Assembly: GCA_036339585.1 (NCBI GenBank)
Contig: JAYZAS010000001.1
Location: forward strand, 248,001-312,000
Origin: Pseudomonadota bacterium
GTDB lineage: Bacteria; Pseudomonadota; Alphaproteobacteria; UBA8366
Direction: 5' to 3'
DNA length: 64,000 nt
A model generated the notes under the pieces. The model was given only the letters and a program-made list of their open reading frames with translations, did no database searches and was not told the DNA's origin. A program made the translations under genes and the position numbers. This document shows, in pieces, positions 27,376 to 36,958 of the stretch (positions are counted from its first letter, which is position 1; the number at the start of each line of letters is the position of its first letter).

Positions 27376-28290
27376 ATGGGACAACGAGTAATAATTCCCC
27401 ACAAACGGGATTTTAAATTCGAATATGGCGTGCCAGATGTGCTATCACCCTTAATCCGCAGGGTGATTGCCGAAAACCCCAGCCCATTTACCTTCCGTGG
27501 TACCGGCACCTTCATCGTTGGTCATGGTGACGTAGCGGTGATTGACCCAGGACCACTCGACGAAAAACATATCGATGCAATACTGGCTGCCACAAAAGGC
27601 GAGAATATTACTCATATTTTCATTACACATACCCATTCCGACCATTCCCCTAACACCCAACTACTTAAACCTGCTACCGGAGCAACTACTTATGGCTACG
27701 GACAGCACGGCAAAGATCGAGGGCTTCAAATTGGCGACGGAAACGGTGATTACGACTTTCAACCGGATATCCTTTTGAAGGACGGAGATATTATCCGCGG
27801 CAAAACCTGGTCTCTTGAAGCAGTGCATACACCCGGTCATGCTTCGAATCATCTTTGCTATGCTCTGAAAGAAAATAAAGTGCTGTTCAGTGGGGATCAC
27901 GTAATGGGATGGTCAACCACAGTGGTCTCAGCGCCCGACGGTGATATGGGCTCTTATATCCGTTCACTTGAGAAATTACTGAAGCGAGATGAGACACGAT
28001 ATTGGCCAAACCATGGGACTTTTATCGACAAACCTCATGCATACGTCAATAAGCTTATTGCTCATCGCCGTGACCGTGAAAAACAAATTAGTGCCCATCT
28101 TGAAAAAGGGATTGAGAGTGTAGAGATGCTGGTTGCTGAAATGTACAAGGGTTTAGACCCGCGGCTCTACCGAGGCGCTTGTCGAGCTGTACATGCCCAC
28201 TTAGTGCACATGGTCGAAACCAAGCGAGCTCTCTGTCACGGCAAACTCGAGGAAACAGACCGCTTCACCCCACCGGGCGGAATGAAATGA
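27376..28290 (+). CDS. Metallo-beta-lactamase-fold hydrolase (LACTB2-like)
   Basis: A 304-residue MBL hydrolase with THTHSDHSP (H85, H87, D89, H90), then HTPGHASNHL and SGDHVMGW, which is the glyoxalase II/LACTB2-like pattern. The C-terminal helical part (LDPRLYRGACRAVHAHL) matches the winged-helix-like tail of that group. I prefer the ATG at 27376, which has GAGGG 8 nt upstream, over the in-frame ATG at 27346. Its stop overlaps the pepN start as ATGA. The substrate is unknown. Confidence 0.83.
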   Translation: MGQRVIIPHKRDFKFEYGVPDVLSPLIRRVIAENPSPFTFRGTGTFIVGHGDVAVIDPGPLDEKHIDAILAATKGENITHIFITHTHSDHSPNTQLLKPATGATTYGYGQHGKDRGLQIGDGNGDYDFQPDILLKDGDIIRGKTWSLEAVHTPGHASNHLCYALKENKVLFSGDHVMGWSTTVVSAPDGDMGSYIRSLEKLLKRDETRYWPNHGTFIDKPHAYVNKLIAHRRDREKQISAHLEKGIESVEMLVAEMYKGLDPRLYRGACRAVHAHLVHMVETKRALCHGKLEETDRFTPPGGMK

Positions 28291-30929
28291 AGACCGAGCT
28301 CCCAATTCCTATTTTACTCGCCGATTATCAGCAGCCGAACTTTCTAATAGATGACGTGTTTCTTGATATTAAGCTTGGGGAAACATCTACTGAAGTAGTA
28401 GCCAAACTTCACATACACCGGAATCCAAATGCCGCTCACCCACATGCGGCGCTAGTGCTTAATGGTGAACAACTTAAAACTCAGTGGGTTGCACTTGACG
28501 GCCATAAGTTGGATCGCAAAAAATATACGGTCACAAAAAATGAACTTTTTGTCCGTGAACTGCCAGAGAATTTTGTCCTCGAGACTTCTGTAGTAATAAA
28601 ACCACAAAAAAATACCCAGCTTGAGGGAATTTATAAATCAAATGGGATCTTCTGTAGCCAGTGTGAAGCCGAGGGCTTCCGTCGCATCACGTGGTACTTG
28701 GATCGACCGGATATTCTTGCGCGATACAGAACACAAATAACTGGAAGCAAAAAAAAGTACCCAGTACTTCTCTCAAATGGAAATTGTACCAACACCAAGA
28801 CTTTCAGGGATGGGACGCACTCAGCATTATGGGAAGATCCATACCCAAAACCATCGTATCTTTTCGCATTGGTTGCAGGGAATCTTGGCTGCTTGCAAGA
28901 CGAGTTTATAACCGCGTCAGGACGTAAAGTAGCACTCAAAATATTTGTTGACCTTGGGAAAGAGGCCCAGGCTTGTCATGCTATGAAGTGCCTTATAAGG
29001 GCGATGAGGTGGGATGAGGAAGTTTTTGGTCTCGAGTATGATTTAGATGTTTACATGATCGTAGCCGTAAGCGCATTTAATATGGGGGCCATGGAGAATA
29101 AAGGTCTTAACCTCTTCAATGACAAATATGTTCTCGCCGACCCTGAAACCGCGACTGACATGGATTATGCTCTGATTGAGTCAATAATTGCACATGAGTA
29201 TTTTCACAACTGGACTGGCAATAGAGTAACCTGCCGTGATTGGTTCCAACTCAGCCTCAAAGAAGGACTAACGGTTTTTCGTGACCAAGCATTTTCTGCT
29301 GACATGTCGTCGGTAGCCGCAGAGCGCATCAAGGCAGTCAAGACACTGCGTGCTCGGCAGTTTCCAGAGGATGCGAGTCCACTCGCCCACCCTATCCGAC
29401 CCGACTCATACATAGAAATAAATAATTTCTATACCGCAACGGTTTACGAAAAAGGCGCTGAAGTTATCCGAATGATGCACACATTACTAGGCGCAAACGG
29501 TTTTCGGGCAGGAATGGACCTGTATTTTGAACGCCATGATGGCCATGCGGTTACTTGTGATGATTTCATTTCTGCAATGGAAGATGCCAGCAATTTCGAT
29601 CTGAGCCAATTCCGTATTTGGTATTCACAGTCTGGGACCCCTTCGCTTTTCGTTGGTGAAACCTTTAACGAGGATAAGCAGTCTTACACCATCACTATTC
29701 GTCAGCACACAGAACCAACGCAGGGGCAGACCAAAAAAAAGCCTCTTCACATTCCTATTCGCGTTGCGCTGCTAGACGCTGATGGGGATCGAATGCAACT
29801 CACTGCAGACGGCACAACGGAAAAAATCCTCGAATTAAAAAAAAGTAAGCAGTCTTTCACATTTAAAAATATAAATAATCCGCCTAAACTATCTCTACTC
29901 CGTAACTTTTCAGCTCCAGTTAAGATAGAGTGGATATCAAAAGAAGACCCTTCATCAGAAAAATTAGCTTTTCTGATGAGAAATGATGACGACCCTTTTA
30001 ACCGATGGGAAGCATCGCAGATGCTTGCAAAACGTTTAATTTTTAGAACAATTGATGATGGGGCACCGAAAGAAAAAACTATTAGGATATATACTGACTC
30101 CTTAAGGGAATTGCTTGAGGATGAAGAGACTGACCCGGCGCTGCTTGCCGAAATTCTAGGATTGCCGCTGGAAACTGAGCTTGCCGACATGCAAAAGCCA
30201 GTTAACATTGATGGCATCCATATGGCTCGCGAAACTATTCTTAAACAAGTCGCCAATAGACTTGAAAAACAGCTATTTAGTCTTTATCAGCGCCACGCCA
30301 CGCAAGAAACTTACCGTTACACTGCTATCCAAGTTGCTCAAAGGCGTCTAAGGAATGTAGCTCTTTACTACCTTGCTGCGCTTGATCGGCACGACACTGT
30401 AAAAATTGCCAAAACACAATTCGATAACTCGTCCAATATGACAGACTGTATGGGTTCGCTTATTGCATTGAACAATTGTGGTGCGGCCGAACGAGACGAA
30501 GCGCTGAAGATATTTCATAGGAAATGGCAAGGTAATTCTTTAGTTATAGATAAATGGTTTACGTTACACGCTACATCCTTCAAACATGGTACGCTGACCC
30601 GAATAAAAGAATTAATGCAAAATGATAGCTTCTCAATTGAATCGCCTAACAGGGTTCGCGCCCTTGTCGGTGCATTCAGCAATTCCAATCAAATTCAATT
30701 CCATGCCAAGAGTGGTGCAGGGTATGCATTTCTTACCGAGCAAATTATCAAGCTGAACACTATTAACCCTCAAATCGCAGCCAGGCTCTTGATGCCCTTA
30801 TCACGCTGGCGGCATTTGGATAAAGAAAGACAATTTCTCGTCAAAACTTGCTTGAAAAATATTCTTAATACCAAAGAGATATCTCGCAATGTCTTTGAAA
30901 TAACTTCTAAGATGCTAGGAGATGACTAA
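28287..30929 (+). CDS. pepN: Aminopeptidase N
   Basis: An 880-residue M1 metallopeptidase that removes N-terminal amino acids from peptides. The exopeptidase motif GAMEN is at 267-271, and the zinc site HEYFH at 303-307 is followed by E326. The length and C-terminal helical domain match the gammaproteobacterial/alphaproteobacterial PepN type. The true start is the ATG at 28287 inside the ATGA overlap with the MBL gene, although the frame is open further upstream. There is no signal peptide, so the enzyme is cytosolic. Confidence 0.95.
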   Translation: MKTELPIPILLADYQQPNFLIDDVFLDIKLGETSTEVVAKLHIHRNPNAAHPHAALVLNGEQLKTQWVALDGHKLDRKKYTVTKNELFVRELPENFVLETSVVIKPQKNTQLEGIYKSNGIFCSQCEAEGFRRITWYLDRPDILARYRTQITGSKKKYPVLLSNGNCTNTKTFRDGTHSALWEDPYPKPSYLFALVAGNLGCLQDEFITASGRKVALKIFVDLGKEAQACHAMKCLIRAMRWDEEVFGLEYDLDVYMIVAVSAFNMGAMENKGLNLFNDKYVLADPETATDMDYALIESIIAHEYFHNWTGNRVTCRDWFQLSLKEGLTVFRDQAFSADMSSVAAERIKAVKTLRARQFPEDASPLAHPIRPDSYIEINNFYTATVYEKGAEVIRMMHTLLGANGFRAGMDLYFERHDGHAVTCDDFISAMEDASNFDLSQFRIWYSQSGTPSLFVGETFNEDKQSYTITIRQHTEPTQGQTKKKPLHIPIRVALLDADGDRMQLTADGTTEKILELKKSKQSFTFKNINNPPKLSLLRNFSAPVKIEWISKEDPSSEKLAFLMRNDDDPFNRWEASQMLAKRLIFRTIDDGAPKEKTIRIYTDSLRELLEDEETDPALLAEILGLPLETELADMQKPVNIDGIHMARETILKQVANRLEKQLFSLYQRHATQETYRYTAIQVAQRRLRNVALYYLAALDRHDTVKIAKTQFDNSSNMTDCMGSLIALNNCGAAERDEALKIFHRKWQGNSLVIDKWFTLHATSFKHGTLTRIKELMQNDSFSIESPNRVRALVGAFSNSNQIQFHAKSGAGYAFLTEQIIKLNTINPQIAARLLMPLSRWRHLDKERQFLVKTCLKNILNTKEISRNVFEITSKMLGDD

Positions 30930-31043
30930 ACCCGATTGCAATCGTTTCGTATAATTACAAGCAAATCCATAAGCAGCAGAAATCAGTATTTATTGAGCAA
31001 AAAATATGTCCATTCAAACCTGATAACCGCGGAAACTTTATCA

Positions 31044-32474
31044 ATGGCTGAATTACTCACACCTGACATTTGCATTATTGGTGCTGGATCAGGCGGTCTT
31101 CTGGTTGCAGCAGGCGCGTCGCAGTTAGGTGCAAACGTGGTCCTTTTGGAACGTAACAAGATGGGTGGAGACTGTCTTAATTATGGCTGCATTCCTTCAA
31201 AAGCAATCATCGCGGCAGGCAAGGCTGCACAAACGGCACGCAAAGCATCACGATTTGGTATCGTAGGATTATCGCCTAGGATTGAGTTTCAATCAGTCCA
31301 CGACCACGTACATGATGTAATAGCCAACATCGCTCCTAATGACTCCATCCAGCGGTATGAAGGTCTAGGCGTACATGTAATTCGGGAGGAGGGACACTTC
31401 GTTGATTCCCGCGAAGTAAAGGCCGGCAATATTCGAATCCGAGCGAAAAAATTTGTTGTTGCGAGCGGTTCATCGCCGAGAATCCCTGCTATAGATGGTA
31501 TTAACGATGTTTCCTTCCTTACTAACGAAAATATCTTTGAATTAAAAGAGGCTCCATCACACCTAATTGTTGTCGGTGGCGGTCCACTTGGGTGTGAGCT
31601 TGCACAAGCCTATCGAAGGCTCGGTGCTGAAGTCACAGTCTTAGATGAACGGGCGATTCTGAGCAAAGAGGATCCAGAGGTTGCCACGGTGGTCAAGAAA
31701 CAACTATTGGAAGAAGGGATAGAGATCAAAGAACATGCAAAAATTCAGGCGGTTAAAAAGAAAAATAATGCCGTAACAATTATATCAAGCTGCTCCAGCC
31801 AAAAAGAGGAGGTAGAAGGGTCGCATTTATTAATTGCAGCAGGTCGCGTGCCTAATCTCGCTGGTTTGGACCTTGAGGCTGGAAGAATAGAGTATGCCCA
31901 AAATGGCATATTGACTAATAAGAGGCTCTTAACTTCCAATAACCGAGTATATGCACTTGGCGATGTTATTGACGGCCCGCGGTATACGCATGCTGCAAGT
32001 TACCAAGCAGGTGTTGTCATTCGTAACATACTTTTCAAGCTTTATGCACGGGTCAATTATACTGCTTTGCCACGTGTCACCTACACAGACCCGGAAATAG
32101 CACAAGTTGGTATGAGCCAATCTGAGGCACTTAAACAAAAAGGTAGTAGTATTCGTATCCTTAGACTAAGCCTTGCGGATAATGACCGTGCTGTCGCTGA
32201 ACGCACACCAGAAGGAATCATTAAAGTACTAAGCGACAAACGAGGTAAAATTCTGGGTTGCTCAATCGCCGGTGCGGGAGCAGGGGAGTTAATAATGCCA
32301 TGGGCTCTTGCAATTTCCCAGAAGCTGAAAGTAAGCGCCATGGCTTCAACAATTGCACCATATCCCTCCTTAAGTGAAATATCAAAAAGAGCGGCTAGTT
32401 CATTTTATATACCCACTTTATTCAGTGAAAAAACTAAGAAAATTGTCCGCGCCCTTCTCAAGTTCTCTCCTTGA
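31044..32474 (+). CDS. FAD-dependent pyridine nucleotide-disulfide oxidoreductase (MerA/Lpd-like)
   Basis: A 476-residue flavoprotein with GAGSGGLLVAAGA at the N-terminus, the redox disulfide in GGDCLNYGCIPSKA, an NAD motif VVGGGPLGCELAQ and ALGDVI. The C-terminal dimer interface reads APYPSLSE. True dihydrolipoamide dehydrogenases have a histidine there (HxxPTxSE-like), so the catalytic His is replaced and this is not a standard Lpd. Mercuric-reductase-like proteins without the extra cysteines look like this. Its ATG at 31044 is preferred over the in-frame TTG at 30936. Substrate unknown. Confidence 0.82.
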   Translation: MAELLTPDICIIGAGSGGLLVAAGASQLGANVVLLERNKMGGDCLNYGCIPSKAIIAAGKAAQTARKASRFGIVGLSPRIEFQSVHDHVHDVIANIAPNDSIQRYEGLGVHVIREEGHFVDSREVKAGNIRIRAKKFVVASGSSPRIPAIDGINDVSFLTNENIFELKEAPSHLIVVGGGPLGCELAQAYRRLGAEVTVLDERAILSKEDPEVATVVKKQLLEEGIEIKEHAKIQAVKKKNNAVTIISSCSSQKEEVEGSHLLIAAGRVPNLAGLDLEAGRIEYAQNGILTNKRLLTSNNRVYALGDVIDGPRYTHAASYQAGVVIRNILFKLYARVNYTALPRVTYTDPEIAQVGMSQSEALKQKGSSIRILRLSLADNDRAVAERTPEGIIKVLSDKRGKILGCSIAGAGAGELIMPWALAISQKLKVSAMASTIAPYPSLSEISKRAASSFYIPTLFSEKTKKIVRALLKFSP

Positions 32475-32483
32475 ACCTGAATT

Positions 32484-32915
32484 TCATAAATCTCTCAGTA
32501 CCACTTCATGACTTATATTTGCTGCCTTGCCAAGCATGATAGAAGCAGAACAATATTTCTCTGCCGACAAGTTCACCGCCCGCTGAACCTTATCGCGTGA
32601 CAAATTTTTGCCGCTAACGATGTAACGTATTTTTATTTGCGTGAATACCTTGGGGTCTTCTTTCGCACGATCAGCTTCGATCTCCAACTCACAATCAATG
32701 ACGGTTTCTCGGGCTTTCTCTAAAATATGGACAACATCAAATGCCGTGCACCCACCCATTCCTAGTAGCAGTGTCTCCATAGGACGTACGCCAAGATCTC
32801 GGCCGCCAGCATCTGGCGCGCCATCCATCACTACGCTATGCCCGCTGCCAGACTCCCCCAAAAAAGTTCGCTTCTCTACCCACTTCACCCGTGCTTTCAT
32901 CGTATTTGACATCAT
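32484..32915 (-). CDS. OsmC-family protein (YhfA-like)
   Basis: A 143-residue OsmC/Ohr-fold protein with the two family cysteines, C56 in MGGCTAFDV and C122 in KYCSASI. OsmC and Ohr reduce organic hydroperoxides through that cysteine pair; the YhfA branch, which this resembles, is uncharacterised. The start is at 32915, forming TAATGATG with the hydroxypyruvate isomerase stop, so the two are coupled. The upstream open frame to 32966 lies inside the isomerase gene. It ends 10 bp from the convergent flavoprotein gene. Confidence 0.85.
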   Translation of the reverse strand: MMSNTMKARVKWVEKRTFLGESGSGHSVVMDGAPDAGGRDLGVRPMETLLLGMGGCTAFDVVHILEKARETVIDCELEIEADRAKEDPKVFTQIKIRYIVSGKNLSRDKVQRAVNLSAEKYCSASIMLGKAANISHEVVLRDL

Positions 32916-33703
32916 TACCGCTCCGCATTTAACCCATAGGGTATGGCCCAGCTCAATCCCTCCCAACTATCGCCTTTAGGGCCGTATTCGCAGCCCACCC
33001 AACCGTTATATCCCACGCTATCAAGGTGTTCGAACAAAAATCCAAGATTGACTTCACCATATTGCGGTTCATGACGGCCCGGCAAGCTCGAAAATTGTAC
33101 ATGCCGTATGATGTCAAGATTTGCTTCAAGATTTGCTGCGAGTGAGCCCTGCATAATTTGCATATGATAATAGTCGTATTGTAATGCGATATTAGGCGCA
33201 TTAGTGGCCCCGATTAGTTTTCGAGTGTGGTCTGTCGTTGTGTGTAAATATCCAGGCACATCTATAGTGTTGAGTGGTTCTAAAAGTAGGGTAATGCCCT
33301 CAGCTTCGGCTACGGGGGCCACCACCATTAAGTTTCTTATAAAAGTTTCTTCACATGCCTCCACAGCTATGCCGGTTGGAACACGCCCTGCCGTAACATG
33401 AATGAACTGTCCTTCAAGATGGGTGACATACTCTAATGCCAAATCAAAAGCCTTTCTAAATTCCGCCTCACGTCCCGGCAGAGTTCCAAAACCACGATCA
33501 GCATCACCCTCACCCGGCTGAGTATTCAAAAGTAGAAATTCAAGCCCGTTTTCGTCGAGCCATGATTTAACCACTGTCTTTTTAAATTCATAGGGCCGCA
33601 GAAATTCGACTGCCTTAAACCCTGCCTTAGCAGCGGCTCCAAAACGACCTCTCGGCTCCAGTTCGGGAAACATCGTTGTCAAATTAGCTGCAAATTTTGG
33701 CAT
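32915..33703 (-). CDS. hyi: Hydroxypyruvate isomerase family TIM-barrel protein
   Basis: A 262-residue xylose-isomerase-like barrel. Hyi interconverts hydroxypyruvate and tartronate semialdehyde; relatives (OtnI) act on 2-oxo-tetronate. Catalytic glutamates are E142 in LLEPLNTIDVPGY and E239 in GCEYGPKG, with SLPGRHEP between them. The start at 33703 is fixed by AGGAGGT five bases upstream. A GarR/MmsB-type reductase is encoded at 19097, so a glyoxylate/tartronate route is possible but not adjacent. Confidence 0.87.
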   Translation of the reverse strand: MPKFAANLTTMFPELEPRGRFGAAAKAGFKAVEFLRPYEFKKTVVKSWLDENGLEFLLLNTQPGEGDADRGFGTLPGREAEFRKAFDLALEYVTHLEGQFIHVTAGRVPTGIAVEACEETFIRNLMVVAPVAEAEGITLLLEPLNTIDVPGYLHTTTDHTRKLIGATNAPNIALQYDYYHMQIMQGSLAANLEANLDIIRHVQFSSLPGRHEPQYGEVNLGFLFEHLDSVGYNGWVGCEYGPKGDSWEGLSWAIPYGLNAER

Positions 33704-33796
33704 CTTACCTCCTGACACTTACCAGCGCCCAACGTAGGCTTATAAGTCTAGAGAATTTTCACGATTACGTGTTACATCATAATCACTTTTTTAAAT

Positions 33797-34561
33797 GTGA
33801 ACACCGGACAATTTATGCAATTTGAACAACCATGGATTTTAGTTGGTGTTGCAATTGCAATGATGGTTGGTGGATTTTGCAAGGGAGCCTCCGGAATTAG
33901 TCTAGCTCTGGTTTCGGTTTCTCTAGCAGCAATTTTTGTTGATATCACAACAGCAGTAGCACTAATGACAGTTCCGATATTGATTGCCAATATATGGCAG
34001 GTAAGCAGCAATAAATTTGTAGTTGAGACCTAGCGAGAATATAAGTCCCTATATTTAGCTATACTTCCTGGGGTTGCTTTTGGAGCTAAGGTGCTGACCT
34101 CAGTGGATCCTACCCATATTTCCGGTATTGTCGGAGCGTTGGTGGTAGCCTTCGCGTTTCTTATCTACAACCAGCCGGATTGGCACCTTAATCCGGGGAC
34201 CGCTCGACGCATTAGAATACCAGTGGGGCTCACCGGAGGCGTCATCGCCGGAATATCCAGACTTGTGCCGCCTGTTCTTATTTACATGGTAGCACTCAAG
34301 TTGCCTAAGGAGCGCTTCATCTGCGCTATTGGTATTGGCTATTTAACAGCTGTTTTGGCTTTGATCTTTTTCCTCTCTAGTTACAAATTTTTTACATCGC
34401 AATTGTTATTTTGGTCGGCTGTTGTGTCGATTCCAATGTTTGTAGGCCAACTTGTGGGCCAAGGAATTCGACGTTACATAGACGATACACTTTTCCGTGC
34501 CATCATAGTTATTTTAATGATTTTCAGTGGCGCAAACCTTATTCGAAAAGCATTCTATTGA
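33797..34561 (+). pseudogene. TauE/SafE-family anion permease, interrupted by a stop codon
   Basis: A membrane protein of about 254 codons (TauE/SafE, sulfite/organosulfonate export or uptake family). It starts at GTG 33797 or ATG 33815 and reads VGGFCKGASGISLAL in the first repeat and VGLTGGVIAGISRLVPPVLIYM in the second. One in-frame TAG at 34031-34033 follows VVET and precedes REYKSLYL in the same frame; a single change from TGG would explain it. Everything else is intact, so the loss looks recent. It could be a suppressor-read or mis-sequenced base. Confidence 0.8.
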
Positions 34562-35417
34562 ATCAGCCGATGGTCTTTAATCTGGGTCCGGTGCATTATA
34601 CGCCGCTTAGTTGCGTCGAAGCTATCAAGCCTGTGCATGACACAACGGTTTTCCCACATTATCACGTCACCTTCTCGCCATTGATGGTGCCAAGAATATT
34701 TTGGCTGTGTAGCGTGAGCTCACAGATCGTCAAGCAATGCTTCCGAATTTACTAAAGGAAGACCCATAATATATGCATTCCGACGCCGACCGAGGTAGAG
34801 CGCCTGACGTCCAGTTTCCGGATGGGTGCGGACGACAGGATGGATGGCGCCGGGGCAAGCCGTAACATCGGTCACTAAATCTGCCCCCTTGCGAAGGAGG
34901 TCGGCACTATTGGTAGAGCTATCGTGCTTGATTTGAAGGCCATCAATCTGCCGACGGAGCAAATCCGGCAACTCTTCCAAAGCAACATACATATTGCAAA
35001 ATCCAGTATTACCGCCCTGATCGGGGACCTCAACACCAAACAAGACACTTCCTAAGGGGGCTGATTGATATAATTCGTATCTGTATGCCACTACGCCTCG
35101 CCGTTGCCGAGCGCACCGATAGGCCGGCCGTTTTCTTTGATATTTTACAGCACGAGCACTTCTGGAAAACCGTCTACACCTACCTGCCCGTTTTCGTTTG
35201 GTGGTGCGATATCAAGATCGCCGAAGTGCTTACTGAATATAACCAACTCTCTAGGAGTAATTTGCTGACCGCGAAACAACAAAACCCAATGGGAAATCCA
35301 CGATTGGTGAATTTGGTCAAGAGTATTCGTATCTATGTAGCCAAGGTTAACACCGCGTATTTCAGCACCTATAGCTTCCGAAACTGGCACTACATCAATC
35401 ATAATTTGATATCTCAA
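34555..35417 (-). pseudogene. Decayed TauD/TfdA dioxygenase gene
   Basis: A third dioxygenase gene of the window, broken. The N-terminal part runs from about 35417 (GAEIRGVNL, VLLFRGQQITPREL) to a TAA at 35145-35147. The frame then continues as NIKENGRPIGALGNGE, a TAG (35091-35093) and WHTDTNY (the metal HxD). A frameshift near 35055 in a C run leads into GSVLFGVEVPDQGGN. A TGA at 34720-34722 follows LLDDL, and the distal His region CVMHRLDSFD and RRIMHRTQ still reads through to 34555. Three stops and one frameshift make this a real pseudogene. Confidence 0.88.
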
Positions 35418-35778
35418 CTAAATTGCCGTCCGGATCGCGAAAATAAATCGAAGTGATTGATCCGATGGCTCCAGAACGCTTATCAGGGCCTAGCTCAATG
35501 CATACACCTTCAGACTTTAAATGTTTGGCTACATCTGCCATTGAATCTTTGGTTATAAGACAAAAATCCGAGCCACCAATTGCTGGTTTGCCGGCGCGAT
35601 GACTGGGGCCAGTACCGACAGGCGGATGCACGTTAATCTTCTGACTACCAAAATAGAGTGCTTTCCGCCCTTCGCCAAATGTCTTCACCGTCATACCTAG
35701 CACGCGCTCGTAAAATTCACAGATAGTGTCTACATCTCTTGCGGTAAGAACGAAATGATCTATACGATGTATTTCCAT
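35395..35778 (-). CDS. VOC-family (glyoxalase/bleomycin-resistance fold) protein
   Basis: A 127-residue vicinal-oxygen-chelate protein. The two beta-alpha-beta-beta-beta halves show the usual metal residues: HRIDHFVL (His), KINVHPPV (His) and the terminal FRDPDGNLVEIS (Glu). It could be a glyoxalase, ring-cleaving dioxygenase or resistance protein; residues do not decide. Its 3' end overlaps the start of the decayed dioxygenase gene by 8-23 bp depending on start, so they were once co-transcribed. It appears intact. Confidence 0.85.
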   Translation of the reverse strand: MEIHRIDHFVLTARDVDTICEFYERVLGMTVKTFGEGRKALYFGSQKINVHPPVGTGPSHRAGKPAIGGSDFCLITKDSMADVAKHLKSEGVCIELGPDKRSGAIGSITSIYFRDPDGNLVEISNYD

Positions 35779-35795
35779 CTATCCTTCATTTCCTG

Positions 35796-36848
35796 CTATT
35801 GCCCTAGGCCCCGTCTGCGCCCATCGTAACGTTTTTGGATCAATTGCCACCAATGTCGATTCTCCAGATACCAACTTATAGTCTGACTCAGGCCTTCTTC
35901 AAAACTTCTGCTCGGGGTCCAACCAAGTTCATTTTTTAGCTTATCGCAGGAGACCGAATAACGGTAATCATGCCCGGGTCGATCAGGAACAAAATGAATA
36001 AGGTCACGATAGGAGGCAAAACTGCCGCGTGGAATTAAAGAGTCGAGCACCTCGCAAATACTCTCGACCACTTCTATATTCTGCCTCTCGGCCTCCCCAC
36101 CTATGTTATAAACTTCACCTGGCACACCCTTTGTTAAAATGCAGTGTAGCGCCGCAGCGTGATCCTCCACGTGCAGCCAATCCCTTATATTTTTCCCATC
36201 CCCGTAGACTGGTAATTGTTGACCTTCAAGAGCAGCTAAGATCATGGTAGGGATCATCTTTTCAGGAAACTGGAATGGCCCGTAATTATTTGAACAATTG
36301 GTAACAATGACGGGTAATTCGTACGTATGATACCAAGCACGGGCAAAATGATCTGCCGCTGCTTTTGAGGCAGCATAGGGCGAGTTAGGCCTGTATTGGC
36401 TATTCTCGGTAAATTGCCCCTCTGCCCCGAGTGCCCCATATACCTCATCAGTCGAGACATGGAGAAACCGGAATTTGTCTCGTGTTGAAACTGGCAAACC
36501 ACACCAATACGAACGAGCACATTCTAATAAAGTAAAGGTACCTCTCACATTTGTCTCTAAAAATGGTGCCGGCCCATCGATCGAACGGTCAACATGAGAC
36601 TCCGCAGCTAAATGTATTACTGCATCTGGTGTATGGGCTCTGAAGATCCTGTCAACTGCTGCTTTATCACAAATATCGTGATGTTCGAAAATATAGTTTG
36701 GGAGGTTTGACACTGACCCTACAGAAGACAAATTACCGGCATAAGTAAGCTTGTCTAGGTTGATAACTCCGAAACCACAGTCTCGGGAAAAATGGCGCAC
36801 CACTGCTGAGCCAATAAACCCTGCTCCTCCTGTAATAAGAATTTTCAT
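35796..36848 (-). CDS. rfbB: dTDP-glucose 4,6-dehydratase
   Basis: A 350-residue extended SDR that makes dTDP-4-keto-6-deoxyglucose for rhamnose or other deoxysugars. GGAGFIG at 7-13 binds NAD, the active-site TDE is 133-135 and the YxxxK pair is Y158/K162. The ATG at 36848 gives the family N-terminus MKILITGG; the frame opens at 36896 but those residues look unrelated. No rfbA, rfbC or rfbD lies in the window, so the gene is isolated from its pathway. Confidence 0.93.
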   Translation of the reverse strand: MKILITGGAGFIGSAVVRHFSRDCGFGVINLDKLTYAGNLSSVGSVSNLPNYIFEHHDICDKAAVDRIFRAHTPDAVIHLAAESHVDRSIDGPAPFLETNVRGTFTLLECARSYWCGLPVSTRDKFRFLHVSTDEVYGALGAEGQFTENSQYRPNSPYAASKAAADHFARAWYHTYELPVIVTNCSNNYGPFQFPEKMIPTMILAALEGQQLPVYGDGKNIRDWLHVEDHAAALHCILTKGVPGEVYNIGGEAERQNIEVVESICEVLDSLIPRGSFASYRDLIHFVPDRPGHDYRYSVSCDKLKNELGWTPSRSFEEGLSQTISWYLENRHWWQLIQKRYDGRRRGLGQ

Positions 36849-36958
36849 TCCTATTGATTGGGACAAATGAACTCGTTGGTCAAGGGCTATTGCCATTGAG
36901 CAAATAGCGGGGCAGGATTACATTGATCTTGAAAAATAACCCCTTGGAGGTCTTCGCT

